Source: Cryptomeria japonica
Lineage: Eukaryota; Streptophyta; Pinopsida; Cupressales; Cupressaceae
Direction of reading: 5' to 3'
Assembly: GCF_030272615.1 (NCBI RefSeq)
Contig: NC_081408.1
Location: 402,285,889 to 402,349,888 of the forward strand
Length of the DNA stretch: 64,000 nucleotides
Shown here: positions 11,262 through 24,170 of the stretch, piece after piece
How positions within the stretch are numbered: the stretch's first letter is position 1
Layout of the letters: the number at the start of each line of letters is the position of its first letter
The notes under the pieces: generated by a model
What the model was told of the DNA's origin: nothing
Database searches by the model: none
Seen by the model: the letters and a program-made list of their open reading frames with translations, nothing else
Program-made: the position numbers and the translations under genes

Positions 11262-12057
11262 TGTTAGGATTCCCAAAGATACTGAGAGGGGGGGTGAATT
11301 AGTATATGAACGGTATAGATATTTTCTTAACTTATAACATGAAAAGCATATTAAAATTGTGTACCGGTAAACCAGAAATAATGCAGCAAATAAGAATAAC
11401 AACCACAACATGAAAAGCACACCATAACACAATATTTTAATGAGGAAACTCGGTGTGGGAAAAATCTCGGTGGGATTTTTGACCCACAATATTCACTTAT
11501 TGGCCAATAAGAGAATATTACTACTACAATAGGGGCCTGCACATGCAGGAAGGCCAAGTGCCTAGAGCTCACTACTCAATTACAAAAGAAGTCACACTGA
11601 ATTACAAAAATGGATTATACTAATCCAATGCCTTGTACTACTTTAGATTAGCATCTGCTATGCCAGATTCAGTACCGGTTTAAGCTCTTCTACATACATA
11701 AACCCTTATCCAATAATTTGCATAATAGGTCTACTACCTTCTATCTTTCGCATCATGCCCATAACATATATAAAATGATCTACAATGATCTCATACATAT
11801 ATGAGTCATATTACAATCTGCCATGTCGGCTTATAAAAGATTTTACAATTAATTACAAAATAAATTAATACAAAATTGTTATCGGCCAGGGTGCCAATAA
11901 TCTTCCTTTTCGGTGCCGGTGTTCTGTATGTCGATGTAGAGTTTGTCGGTGCCGGTGCTTGTGTCTGCCTACCGATATCACATGATTGTGAGGTTGCCAT
12001 CAATGAAAATACCTTCAATCACCTACAATATCTCATTGGAGTGTGCATTTTCCAACA
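11262..12057 (-). mobile_element. 3' LTR of element C
   Basis: Plus-strand ends are TGTTAGGATTCC and TTTTCCAACA. Near the left end is the homopolymer motif GAGAGGGGGGGTGAATTAGTA. It is close to identical in layout with the right LTR at 15330-16128. Confidence 0.87.
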
Positions 12058-12368
12058 ATCTCCCCCTTTGGCATTGATGGCAACACTCATGAGAAAAATT
12101 CAAGAATGTATCAAAAATTGAAGTTCAAAAATCTTGCCAAAAATTGTACCAGATGTGTGCTCCCCCTGAGCAGATGATCTCTATTATTTGATTTTTCTCA
12201 TCTCTACTACTCCCCCTTTGACATCAATGACAAAGGTTTTCATTCACTGTCAGTGGAGTCCTGCTTGGATTCTTGTAACCGGTGGGTTAGAATTTGAAAT
12301 ATATCTATCGAAATCAAATTTAAACAATTACTAAATGATTTGCTTTCTTTTAGTGCCTCTTGAGTTCT

Positions 12369-13840
12369 CTACACTATACTAGTGAGTATGTGCATTTTCT
12401 CTTCCGATGTCTTACGTTCGGGAACCAGAGCCTCAGAAATTTCTTTTTTCAAAGAAATGAGGTAATCTAGTTTGGGACTAAGTCTACATTTCAAGTCCTT
12501 TGCTTTATCCTTTATTCTTTCTTTGTCCTTCTCTAACTGCTTGATTTTCTCTTCTTGCTCTGCAATCTTCTTCTCTATCTCCAAAAATGAATCCGATGTA
12601 CCTATCAGATTGTTAGCAATATTGTTAATCTTATCTTGTGCTTTGCTGATTTCCTTGTCTAGATCTTCTGTTAAAATATTTGTTTTACAAGAATCTCTAT
12701 ACAGTTTCTTGAAGTCAAGAATTATCTCTCCAAGTTCCGGTAATAATGTTTCCATTTTCTCCTTATTCTTCTTCACAATTTCCTCAAAGAATTTCTCTTT
12801 TTCTTTTACCATTCTTTCCTTGAATGTGTCCTCATTTATTTGATCAATAGTCAATATGTCGTCGGTGATGAACTTAGACAATGTCTAGTTGACTTAAAGA
12901 ATATTTGTTATCTACAATACAATTTGGTGCTATCAGTTTAAGAATGGTAATTGTGTCATCAATAGCCTTATAGGCTTGTGCATTGCACCCTGTGATCTTC
13001 TTTATTGAATCCAATAAGACCTCTGTTACATTCGTAGGTCTGAATTTTGCCATAGAAGTACCAAATGTTTGTCCAACTGTCTTCACAATAGCCATGCTAC
13101 CAGTTGTAGTAATTACCTTACTTGATTCGACCTCTGGTAGGTCAGTCCGTGTTTGCATTTCTACAAACAAAGGTTTAGGCTTTTCAGTTTTGGCTGGTGG
13201 CACTGTCTCTGTTTGAACTTGTGTCTCAACCTGTACCTGTTCTAGATTTTCCATCTGTATCTCAGAAGGTTTCTCTAAGCTCTCAACAACTAGTTTCTCA
13301 ATCTGTGTCTCTATGTGCACTTTCAGTTTCTCTATTTGTACCTCTGTACTGTCCATTTTTTGTTCTCCTGACTATTTATCAGTTGTATCTACCGGTTTCT
13401 CTAATGGTTTACCAGTGGTATCCTGTGCCGGTTTCTCTAACTGAGTAGGTTTTTCTGTGTTTATATTTATAGTTTCATTTACCTCAACCTTAGCATCTGT
13501 AGCTAGTGACTCAGTAGCCACATCTGTCTTCTTGTCCTCAGTGGTTTCTCTGTCAACCACAACATTTACTTCTTGAGTATCTATATTCATAGTGTACAAA
13601 ACTTCAGACTCAGGATTTGTATCTATATTCTTGAGTATCACCTAATTCCTCTATATGACAATGTATATACATCCTAGGGTCTTTAGCATATACTACTCCC
13701 TTAGGAATTTGAGAAAATGCACCTATGCTATCATCTTTCTTCGCTATTTCAAGAACCAGTTTGAATATGGGTCTAGGGCTCTTAATTACTTCAACAACAT
13801 TAGGGTTTGTAATAAATTTAGGAGTGGATGAAGATGCCAT
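12369..13840 (-). pseudogene. ORF2 of element C, internally deleted
   Basis: It starts at ATG 13840 with the same first residues as ORF2 of F (MASSSTPKF, then an acidic region around EELGD). It then jumps, after a frame change near 13610-13641, to the part that in F begins near 38725 (NPESEVLYTMNIDTQEVNVV). A Glu/Thr/Lys-rich linker follows, then a conserved block with TNVTEVLLDSIKKITGC near 13010, then after another frame change a lysine-rich coiled coil ending at 12369. Roughly 1.9 kb present in F is absent. Function is unknown; no enzymatic motif is visible. Confidence 0.7.
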
Positions 13841-14145
13841 GATTATAAATACCTCAAACTTCCTTTAGGATGAATGCTTTGATGAACTACTTCACTTTTT
13901 CGCTAATGAAGCCTTCGCTCGGGAATTTTCGCGCTCTCAAAGGTTTGAATGCTTGGTGAATGAAAAAGGAGCCAAAACACTTGCTTTATAATGTTATTTT
14001 CTCCAACTACCACATTTAATGCTTGCCAGTTAAGTCACAACTTAACTCATCTTCCGGTATAGAAGTAATTTCAACTTCTCACCATCAGTCGAGGGAATAA
14101 TAGCATGTTTTTCATTTTGTTGCTAAACCCCCAAGGGATTTTCCT

Positions 14146-15258
14146 TCAATTAGATGAAGAGTCTCCTGCCAGTGGAGTGATACTCTGTTCTATTGGTGGA
14201 GGGGTATTCCCATCAACATTCTGATCTAACTTTCTGATCCATTGTTTTGAGAATTCTTGCTTTATCTCTTCAACCTTTTCTTTACCTTTCAAACTAGGAC
14301 CTTTGTTATTTGCCAGTGGGGACTTGCTTCTATAAAATTTTGCAATATGTCCAATTTTGTTACAAGTATAACAAGTCACATTGTTTTTCTGAATAGCTTT
14401 CCCATATCCTATGTCAATATGTGTTCTGCATTGATTAGATAAGTGTCCAAATCTTCCACAAACATAACATCTTACATTCATTCTGCAATTTTCTAAGTTA
14501 TGACCGACTTTGTTGCATTTAGAACATTGACCGGTGGGTGTATTAGTGTTCTGATAATTTCTAGATCTACACTAATTTTCTCTATGACCATACTTGTTAC
14601 AGTTAAAGCATTTCCCATTGAATTTGTAAGCATTAGGTTGTCTTACCAGTTTGCTATGATCATGATTGTTTGCAGTACCGGAGCTTTCACTAGTTTCAAA
14701 GCCAAGGCCATTTGTATCACCATTAGGTTTTTGATTCCTTAGCATGTCAACAAGTTCTTCTGAAATTTTCTTGAATTTCTCCTTGTGTTAATTTGCAGCA
14801 GCCAGTTCATTCTCCAAGATTCCTTTCTGTCTTATAAGTTTAGTTCTGTCATTTTGTGTGTGCATCAATTCTGTCTTCAACATATCATTTTCATGACTGA
14901 GTCTTGTGTTTTCATTTCCAACATCATTTAGTCTTCTAACCAAGTCTTCTTCATTCTTCTTTCTATCTTCAATTTCTTTACAAAATCTCATAGTCATATC
15001 TTGGATCTCATTCTTTGTTGTACTGATTTCTTGTCTTAGCTTATTTACCAAATCATTAAGAGTTTCCTTTTCATCTTCCTCTTTCTACATCTTCTCACAA
15101 AGTTCTCTTCTTTTATTCCTTGCTATAGTGTAATTTTCTTGAAGTGCTTGAATGATATCCTGATCAGCCTTCAGATCATCCTCAAGTTTGATATTCTTCA
15201 CCTTTTCTGCATCATAGTTTGAAAGAGCTATTTCTAATTGCTTTCTCAAATTTTCCAT
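14146..15258 (-). pseudogene. gag: Gag-like ORF1 of element C: coiled coil plus four zinc knuckles
   Basis: One frame from ATG 15258 to TAA 14146, with internal stops TAG at 15085, TAA at 14788 and one TAG near 14570. The first two thirds is a long Lys/Glu coiled coil (for example EKVKNIKLEDDLK, NENTRLSHENDMLK). The last third has CCHC knuckles: CFNCNKYGHRENxC (the final Cys is kept, but the stop replaces the residue before it), CSKCNKVGHNLENC, CYVCGRFGHLSNQC and CYTCNKIGHIAKFY, where the last Cys is Tyr. Knuckles bind nucleic acid, so a nucleocapsid role is the natural reading. It lacks an obvious copia UBN2-type gag domain. Confidence 0.78.
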
Positions 15259-15329
15259 CTCTACTGGTGACAAGATCTTCCTCAAGTTGTTAGGCTTCTA
15301 AAAATAGAGGACCAGGCTCTGATACCAAT

Positions 15330-16128
15330 TGTTAGGATTCCCAAAGATACTAAGAGGGGGGGGGGGTGAATCAGTATCTGACTGGTATAGATATTTTCTT
15401 AGCTTATAACATGAAAAGCATATTATAACTGTGTACCGGTAAACCAAAAATAATGCAGCAAATAAGAATAACAACCACAACATGAAAAACACACCATAAC
15501 ACAATATTTTAACGAGGAAACCCGGTGTGGGAAAAACCTCGGTGGGATTTGTGACCCACAATATTCACTTACTGGCCAATAAGAGAATATTACTACTACA
15601 ACAGGGGCTTGCACATGCAAGAAGGCCAAGTGCCTAGAGCTCACTGCTCAATTACAAAAGAAGTCACACTGACTTACAAAAATGGATTATACTAATCCAA
15701 TGTCTTGTACTACTTTAGATTAGCATCTTCTATGCCAGATTCAGTACCAGTTTAAGCTCTGCTACATACATAAACCCTTATCCAATAATTCACATAATAT
15801 GTCTGCTACCTTCTATCTTTCGCATCATGCCCATAACATTTATAAAATGATCTACAATGATCTCATACATGTATGAGTCATATTACAATCTGCCATGTCG
15901 GCTTACAAAAGATTTTACAATTAATTACAAATACATTAATACAAAATTGCTGTCGGCCAGGGTGTCGGTAATCTTCCTTTTCGGTGCCGGTGTTCTGTAT
16001 GCCGGTGTAGAGTCTGTCGGTGCCGGTGCTTGTGCTTGCCTGCCGGTATCGCATGATTGTAAGGTTGCCATCAATGAAAATACCTTCAATCACCTACAAT
16101 ATCTCATTGGAGTGTGCATTTGCCAACA
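15330..16128 (-). mobile_element. 5' LTR of element C
   Basis: 799 bp, plus-strand ends TGTTAGGATTCC and TTTGCCAACA. Directly left of it, after two spacer bases, is the primer site at 15316-15327 (TGGTATCAGAGC on the minus strand), the initiator tRNA-Met type used by most plant copia elements. Confidence 0.87.
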
Positions 16129-16454
16129 AAAGTTACTGCTCTAGGAAAGGTGGATGAGAAGGGGATGCTGATGAAGGCAAGTAGTGAGAGATATCACGCC
16201 AGGTAAGGTGGATATGAGGAGCTAAGGGATAACAAAATTTCCCTTTATACGTAGTGCCTACTTCTAGTGTTTCACCATGTGTACATGCCCAAGGCACCAT
16301 GGAAAGTGGTTTTCATCATAGGACAAATTTATTTCTCTTTACTATATTTGTTATTTTTTCTGTTGATTTTTCCATTTTTTTTTGACATTTTCTAATTTTT
16401 TTGAATTTTTTGATTTTGGGACATGTGGTACACTAACACAAATTAGGCATAGAA

Positions 16455-19400
16455 CTAATTAAGATGCAGGATATTAAGGGGATCACTAAGGGGTTCCCCT
16501 TCTCGAGTAGATAACTGATAGGCCCTTAAACCATATTGTGTTGTTACTACATATGGGCCCAACCAATTAGCTTCAAACTTTCCTTTCTTTTCTTTGTCTT
16601 GCTGATTCTGTGGATTTTATCGGAGCATCAGATCACCCACCTCAAATTAATGAGGGTGAAATATCTTATGATATTCTATTAAGCCTAGTTTTATGAAATT
16701 GCAAATGATCATATGCTATCTGACACTGTTCATCAAGAAGATCTAGCTGAGCTAGTCTTGCCACCCAATAGTCTTCATAAAAAACACTTTTAATGATATA
16801 CGTAGGGAAGGAAACTTGACCTCAATTGGTACAACTGATTCTACACCATAGACAAGGGAATACAAAGTGGCTCCATTTGGAGTTTGGATGCTAGTGCAAT
16901 ATGCCCAAAGAGTAGGATTAAGGTGGAGGTGCCAGCCATGACCAATTTCATTGACAACCTTTTTGAAGATATGTAACAAAGTTTTGTTGGTTGATTCATC
17001 TTGGCCATTGCCTTGTGAGTAATATTATGTGGACCAACGATGTTGCATATGGAAAGTGGAACAAAGATCATGCATGTGTTGGTTCTTAAAAGGGGTCTCA
17101 TTATTAGCAATGATGGTGGAGGGGAGTCCATATCGGCAAAGGATGTGGTATAGTATGAATCTGGACACTTGGACACTAGTGGTAAGGGTGAAGGGAATAT
17201 ATTCAACCCACTTAGTGAAGTATTCAATAGTTGCAATGATATAATTTTGTCCATTTGAAGAAGGGGGATGAATCTTACTAATGAGGTCAAGGCCTCATGT
17301 AGAAAAAAGGACATGGTGTTGTAATTGGTTGCAAATCTTGTGCTAGAAAATGAATTAGGTCTTCATACCACTGACAAGAGATATATCTTGACAAGTTCAC
17401 AACAATCATGCTCCATGGTGGGCTAGTAATATCCCACCCTTAAGAGCTATTTGGCAAGAACATATCCACTCATGTGAGTTCCACAAGATCCAACATGTGC
17501 TTCTTTCATCACAAGATTATCTTCATTTGAATCTAAACACCAGCGAGGATGTCAAGGTAGCCCCAATCATATAGATTATCTCCTATAAGTGTAAATTGGG
17601 CACAACAATGGATGAGGTTTTGGTGATCATTTTGGGATATGTTAGGTGGAAGGGTACCATCTTCAAGGTATGTATAAATGTCATGGTACCGGGATGATTG
17701 GGGACCAATGATGTTGCACACCATTTCCATGTGAGATGTCTCAAATGCTAGTTGGGGAAGTTGTTCGACCAAGAACTCATATTTAGGGCTATCTGACTCG
17801 ATGGTGAGAAGAGAACTGATAGTGGCCATTGCATCAACTACCTTATTTTGTGCCCTAGGGATATGATCAAATATGATCTAAATTTTTTGTTTGAGATCAT
17901 TAACCATTCTATTTAATGGCAAGAGCTTGTCATCCTCAGTTTGGTACTTATCATTTACATGCATGATAACCAATTATGAATCCCCATAGACAAGGATATC
18001 TATAATTTTCCACTAAATAGTTGTTTTTAGATTGGTGAGGAGAGCTTCATATTTAGCAATATTATTGGTACATGGGAAGGATAACTTGAGACATGCATAT
18101 TCAACAATATTATTGGTACATGGGAAGGATAACTTGAATGATTTAGGGATGAGATCCCCTTGTGGAGTTACAAATAGGAAACCTGCCCTTGATCCTTTCT
18201 GTGTATGAGAACCATCAAAATAAAGCTTCCAGGGGGTTGTGTTATGATTGTGCAGACATATTCATCCAGAAATTATATGACTAATGGATGAGAATCTACT
18301 AGGTGTGTTTCTACCAGTTGGTCTACAATAACCTATCCTTTGATGACAATATCAAACTCACTTAGTACCCTAACCCACTTGGCCATATGACCTACAAGAT
18401 TTATATTTGATAATAAGTACTTCAAAGGACCAATCTTGCAGATGAGCTTGATGGTATGACTTAACATGTAGTGTTGGAGCTTTTACAAACAAAAGACAAC
18501 AACCAAACTTGCCTTTTACATAGGTGAATAATTGAGCTCATACCCAACTAAATTCCCATTGATATAATAAATTCCATGTTCTTTCCACTAATCATCATGT
18601 TGGGAAAGGAGTTCCCCCACTACAACTAGAGTAACTTAGATGTAGACAAGTAAAGGACGACTTGGGATCGGTGGCATTAGGACCAGGGGATACACTAGAT
18701 ATACCTTGATCTTATCAAATGCTTTCTGACATTGGGCATCCCACTTGAACACTGTTCCTTTTTTGATAAGATGAGTAAATGAATAACATTTATCCATGAG
18801 TTAGGCGATGAGACACCTAACAAATTGTATCTTTCCTTTTAGATCACACAAATTATTTAGTGTCTTGGGAGGAGGCATTTCAAGTATTGCTTTGAGTTTC
18901 TTGGGGTAAACCTCTATGTAACACCTAGAACTGATAAAGCCTAGGATTTTACCTTAAGTAAATCCAAACACACACTTTTTAGGACTGAGACACAACTTGT
19001 ACTTAGCCAGGAATTCAAAGGTTTGCTCAAGGATAGCTAGGTGTTCTACTCTTGTTTTTGGATTGCCTAATATGTCATCTACATAATCCTCCAAGGTCAT
19101 GAAAAATCATTGTCATGGCACATTGATAGGTAGCACCTGTGTTCTTGAGACCAAATGACATGACCCGATAACAAAAATTTCCCCAAGGAGTGGTGAACAT
19201 TGTTTTGTGCTAATCTTCCTTTGTAATTTTTATCTAATTATACCTTAAAAAACCGTCCATGAGGAAAAACATCTCATGTCCTACTGTCAAGTCGACAAGA
19301 ATGTCAATGTTAGGAAGTGGAAATTAATATTTAGGATAAGATTTATTAAGGTCTTTGAAATCCACACACACTCTGATATCCCCATTGGGTTTAGAAAAAG

Positions 19401-21290
19401 GTACCATATTGGAGATCAATTTTGAATAATCAATTGGTCTAAATGAATTTGTCTTCTAGTAATTTTTCCAATTCTGCTTTGACCAATAATACGATTCTAG
19501 GATGTATTTTTCTTCACAAGTTTAGCATATGGATTGACAACCAAATGATGTACCACAAGATCAGGATCCAAGTTAGGCATATCTGCATAGGACCAGGTGA
19601 AGTTGATAGGCCAGTTGTGTAGGATTTAGGAAAAGACCTGAAACTATTTGTCAAATAGGAAAACAACCACATGAGTGATATGCGGATTTTTTGTGGTACC
19701 CAGGTTTATTTCTCTTATCTCATCTATGAGGATCGATGATCTATCAGGAGTATGCTTATCAATGAGAGGAGGAGGGGAGTCCTCAAATTTTGGCACCTCA
19801 GAGAGGTTTTCACTAGAAGATATACCATTTGTTTTTATTGGTCTATAGGTGCCTATGAAAGATTTTCACCATTGGACTCTTGATCTTTTAATTCTTTTTT
19901 ACTTTTGTTGTTAAGGATTCCCTCTTCCCCGAAGTAACCTTAAGGATGCAAATTGTACACTATATTTTAAGTTGGATGATAATATGGTGCACACTCGCTT
20001 TCCCCCAGGAACTGTAGGAGAACCATGTCATTTTGGAATGTGTCAAGGTGTGCAATAGTTTGGCCCCAATCGATGAGTTCGAGATGGAAAAGTGGGAGTT
20101 CAATTAGGAGAATGGATGTGTCAAAGAGGGTGGAAGTGCCAAAAGTAAAGGATTTATCTATATCATCGTATGCTTGTTTGACAATCTCCTCAAGTATGTC
20201 TTCGCTATCGACTACAACACACTCATTATTTCTAGTAGTGCTTGTTGAAGTTGAGGCATCATGTGAGGGACATCCAAAACCAAGTCCTTGATGGTGTATA
20301 TTAGGAGCTCGATCAATAGGTATTTTTATTCCTTGTTCTTCTTGTCAAAACCCTCCACCTTGGCAATCCAATTGATTAGTAGCTAATTTATGGCCTGCTG
20401 GATATTTCTCTTTGAAGTGATTAAGGTGGGTATCATTATCCACATACATATCTAAAGAGTCATTGGTTGATATCTCCTTCTATAACCTCACGATTGAGTT
20501 TACCATGAGATTGGAACATGGTGGAACCACACTTTCAGACAACAGACTCTTTGTTCTTATGTTCCTTGGTGGGTTTTTCATGGGCATGAGGATCTAGGGG
20601 CAAAACACCCACTCTGAAGTACCTTGTAGAGCATATTTGCCATATCTAGTGTCATTGATCTTGAGTTGGGAGAAGGAGGGTGAAATGGAAGTCTTCTCCT
20701 TGGCAGTAGTGAGTATGGAATCAAGGTCAACATATGAGGATGATGAGGAAGAATGAGAGGTTCCAATATTAATCCTCGAGCAATAATATGAATAGGGTCA
20801 AGAAGCCTCAAGAGCAAGGCAATAATCGAATAGTTGAGCATCACCATGAATGGTAACCTCACAAAATTGATATGGAAATTTGAGACATTGATGGAAAGTG
20901 GATGGGACAACCTGCATGGCATGGATCCATGGGCAACCAAGGAGGATGTTTAATGGAAGGTCAAGGTCAACGATGTGGCACCGTGTCTTGTTAACCATGC
21001 CCACTTAGATGGGCAAATTGATCATCCCAATTGAGATTCTCTTAGAATTATCATATGCTTTGATTGTGATGCATTTAATATGTATATCCATAATAGTGTA
21101 CCCCACTTGAGTGACAAACTTCAACATGCAAAGATATAGGGCAAAACAATTATCAGTCAAGACCCGTTTTACCTTGTAGCTTTTGACAACAACTTTGATA
21201 TTGAGTGAATGAATGTGATTTGGATCAGTAACCATAGCATTTAATTTGATGACAATAAGGTGGTACATGGAAGATAAGTGCACTACCATA
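16455..21290 (-). pseudogene. pol: Element D pol: protease, RT, two RNases H, integrase
   Basis: Read in pieces on the minus strand. A protease remnant at 20798-21290 has the LLGCPWIHAMQVVPSTFHQC stretch; the catalytic motif is replaced by LTDNC. The RT has FGLKNTGATYQ and DYVDD near 19070-19170. The second RNase H is near 17830-18250 with YFDGSHTQKGS. Integrase has EYFTKWVEY, but the middle catalytic Asp is changed (IIANN where relatives have VTDN, about 17110), then QDESTNK, LNPTLWAYCTSIQTP and a GPY-type end NWLGPYVVT before a stop at 16455. Many stops and frameshifts; no activity expected. A 55-base direct duplication lies at about 18047-18140. Confidence 0.8.
18045..18140 (-). repeat. 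Short tandem duplication within the D second RNase H
   Basis: CAATATTATTGGTACATGGG followed by AAGGATAACTTGA occurs twice, about 55 bases apart. In relatives this segment encodes the PCTNNIAEYEAL catalytic block once, so it was copied after insertion. Confidence 0.75.
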
Positions 21291-21699
21291 GCCTATAATT
21301 GCATAGGGTCTATGTTTCTAGGAACACTGGTCTTTTATAGAGCATAGGTAGAGTGGGTAAATATTTAATTAAATCCAAGATAGAGATATATGTGAGAGTC
21401 TTCCCTAAGTGTTCTATTATATTTTACTGTGTAGAAATGGGAGCTTGAGGTGGGGTAGGAGCTTGGGCCCCAAGAACTGTCATGTGATTCCTTCTAGTAG
21501 TTGTTGCACATTGAGTATCAACTCCTTGGACGCAAATAATATTGACATGATCTTCTTAATGGGTAATGCAACCTATCATACTACTATAATCAAACAAGAC
21601 GTCATTGTAATTAATATTATTGGTCATATGATATTGATCGACATTAAACATGCTAACTTCCCCTTGATGCTTGGGAATATCATCTTTATACATGCCTAG

Positions 21700-24170
21700 G
21701 TTCTCTATGGGTGACTTTCCTGTGACAAGGTCAACAATAATTTTCCCCTAATCTATGAGCTCCTGGACCAGGTAGTTGAGCTTCATGCATTTTTTTGTAG
21801 CATGACCCTTAATATGATGATATGCGCAATGTTTATTTTCCTTATACCAGTCAGGCTTAGGTTTGGATTCATCGAATAGTAGTGTTTGTAAATATACAAC
21901 CATATTGTGCTACTCTATTCGCTTGAATATGACATCTAACGGTTCTCCCATTGGTGTGAATTGATGTCTTGGGTTATTATGACCAATTTGTTAAGGAGGA
22001 GTTTGAGAACCGGTGATTGCATTTGTCTAATAAGCTTGTGTATTTTGCGTTTGCGCTTGAGGGTTATGATAAGCCTAAGGTGGAATATTGACATGTATTG
22101 TTCATGAGGGATTGGCATATGATTGTAGTGGAGGATTGACACACACTTGTGGAGGTGGTGGCTTCACAACCAAGATCATTTAGACCATTTTGGAGGCAAT
22201 GACCCCATCTCCCACAACATTCCTATTCTTTTTCCAATACCTTTGTTTGCCATTATTCGACTTGTCATAATACTCTTTGTAGAGTTTGATGATTCCTTTG
22301 TCAATCAAAGCCTCTTCCACCAACGGTCCATTTGACATGATGTCTTGGTATGTACTTGCATAGTTTAATCATATATGATGTGAAATATTTGGGTGGAGAT
22401 TAGTGATGAATACCGGGACCAATTGAGTATCGGGCACTGTGCAAGGGAGGTGGATAGCAAGGGCTCTCTACCTTTGAATGTAGTCCAAGATCGAACATGG
22501 AGATGTCATTTTCTATGTTACAATGATAATGAGCCACAAACCTTTTTGATAAGTCTACGAGCATAGTGATTGTGCCAATTGATAACTCAAAAAACCATTC
22601 TAAGGAGGGTCTATTAATACTTTTAGGGAACAATCATAAGAGATAATTTTTGCAATACGCCACCTTTTGACAAGACATATAAAAATCTTTTGATGTGATG
22701 TCATGGATCACCCTTCCCCTTGTATTTATCAAACTTTGGTGTTTCAAAGTGTTTGGGGAATGCCATTTAGGTTATTGAGTTGTCAAAAGGATAGGGGCAA
22801 AAATCATCAAATTTAAAAACTTTCCCAGAGTTACTATCTTGTAGAGTTTTGAGAGTTTCCTTCATTCGTCCCATTCAATATTTGATTGGGAATGAATCGG
22901 GAGATGATGTAGTAGATTGAAAATTTGGCACTTTATATGCCACTTGATGTGAATGGACGTCATTTGATTGTTGTGGAGGGTATTGATAGCTTGTCACATT
23001 TTGATAGATATGGACATGTTGTTGGACAAGCAATGGTTGTTGATATTAAGGTGTACGAGTAAGTCACCGCATTCTATTGTTGAGTGATGTATTGCTACTA
23101 ATATTGTTGATTTTGAGGTGGGTGAACCTATTGAGTACTAATATGAAGATAACTTCCCCTAGTATAATTAGGAAGTGATGTGGTCGATTGCGGATCATAT
23201 AATGGGGGGTTCTGAATAGCACCACTTGATAGTTGATGAGTGTTTGTAGTAGCATAGGATGGAGGTGGCACTTGCAAGTAACCGAATTGAGGTTACACGA
23301 TGACCATATATGTCATTACTTATGATTGATATTGGGGTGCATTGGAAACTTGTGGTATGGACTGAACACACGAGGGCATAGATGATATTTGTGCACTGAT
23401 AGTGATGCCCCTAGTCATGACTTGCAAAATGGGTGGTGATAGATAGCTAGGCATGCCAGTAGTCCAAGCCGAGGCTTGTATGAATGATAAGTTCAAGGGT
23501 CATGTGATCAGATTAATCAAAGGGGTGACATGCACCACATTGGAAGTCATGGGAATTTGAACCATCATGGAGATCAAAGTGATAAGGTACGTAGATGGTG
23601 CAACAATTGGTGTGTTGTAAATAATTGCCCCTGAAGATGGAGGTGACACAAACCCTGATAAGTAGGCATAAAATAGTTGGTAATTCCCTCCAAGCATGCC
23701 CATAGGTGGTAGTCCAATTGATGTCAAATGAGTACTATACTGTGGTGGCAATGTTGACATTTGGACCTATTATTTGATTGGGAATGATAATGACAGGAGT
23801 TGTTGTTGGGTTGATTATGATGATATCGGGAGAGGCATTGTTGATGAGATAGAACCTATGGATTAGTAGTCATGGGTGTGACAAATGATGCAAAAATCAT
23901 GCCTTGGGAAACCATATTCACAAAGATAAGATCCTTATGATTCTCAATAATCTCATTCACCATCTAAGAATTGCTAGGATTTTGGAGGAACTAATCAATG
24001 GGATTTATTCAAACATCAATTTTATTAGGTTGATTGACCATAGTCTCCTCTGAAATAGCTGGATTGAATGGATCATAACTGATAGGAATGTATTTTGACA
24101 TAATAGGAGTGACACCAAATCAGGGTTCAGTTGTGAGTTAGAAAATCCTAGTCCAACTTATGAAGGTTGA
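21700..24170 (-). pseudogene. gag: Element D gag
   Basis: Fragmentary minus-strand frames. The best match to a retrotransposon gag domain is at 22400-22633 (FPKSI, LEWFFELSIGTI, LVDLSKRFVAHYHCN), corresponding to the usual W/F-x-LP-xSI-xSW-x-L-x-F pattern. The part upstream (23000-24100) is rich in Pro, Ser, Thr, Tyr and Gln, as in the N-terminal part of large Tat gag proteins. Downstream (21750-21850) is a relic of the YC-x-H-x-GH-x-C-like region. Boundaries are approximate. Confidence 0.55.

Larger units (their letters stand above)
11262..16128 (-). mobile_element. Element C: non-autonomous LTR retrotransposon, internally deleted relative of F
   Basis: Two LTRs of 796 and 799 bp (11262-12057 and 15330-16128) flank a 3.3-kb interior. 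On the minus strand the order is 5' LTR, primer site TGGTATCAGAGC matching initiator tRNA-Met (15316-15327), gag-like ORF1, ORF2, PPT CCAAAGGGGGAGAT (12058-12071), 3' LTR. There is no protease, RT, RNase H or integrase, so movement needs a helper. Flanks are AAAGG and AAAGT, a possible decayed target duplication. It is 1.73 kb shorter than F because the middle of ORF2 is missing. Confidence 0.88.

Noticed and set aside
12472-12843. Plus-strand ORF overlapping ORF2 of element C
   Set aside because: It is the antisense shadow of a lysine-rich coiled coil, giving Phe/Ser-rich text; the minus frame matches element F.
15316-15327. tRNA-like match to initiator Met (also at 35121 and 57877)
   Set aside because: Only the 12-base 3' complement is present, next to an LTR; it is a primer binding site, not a tRNA gene.
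17029-17244. Plus-strand ORF in element D
   Set aside because: It lies opposite the decayed integrase, whose motifs read on the minus strand.
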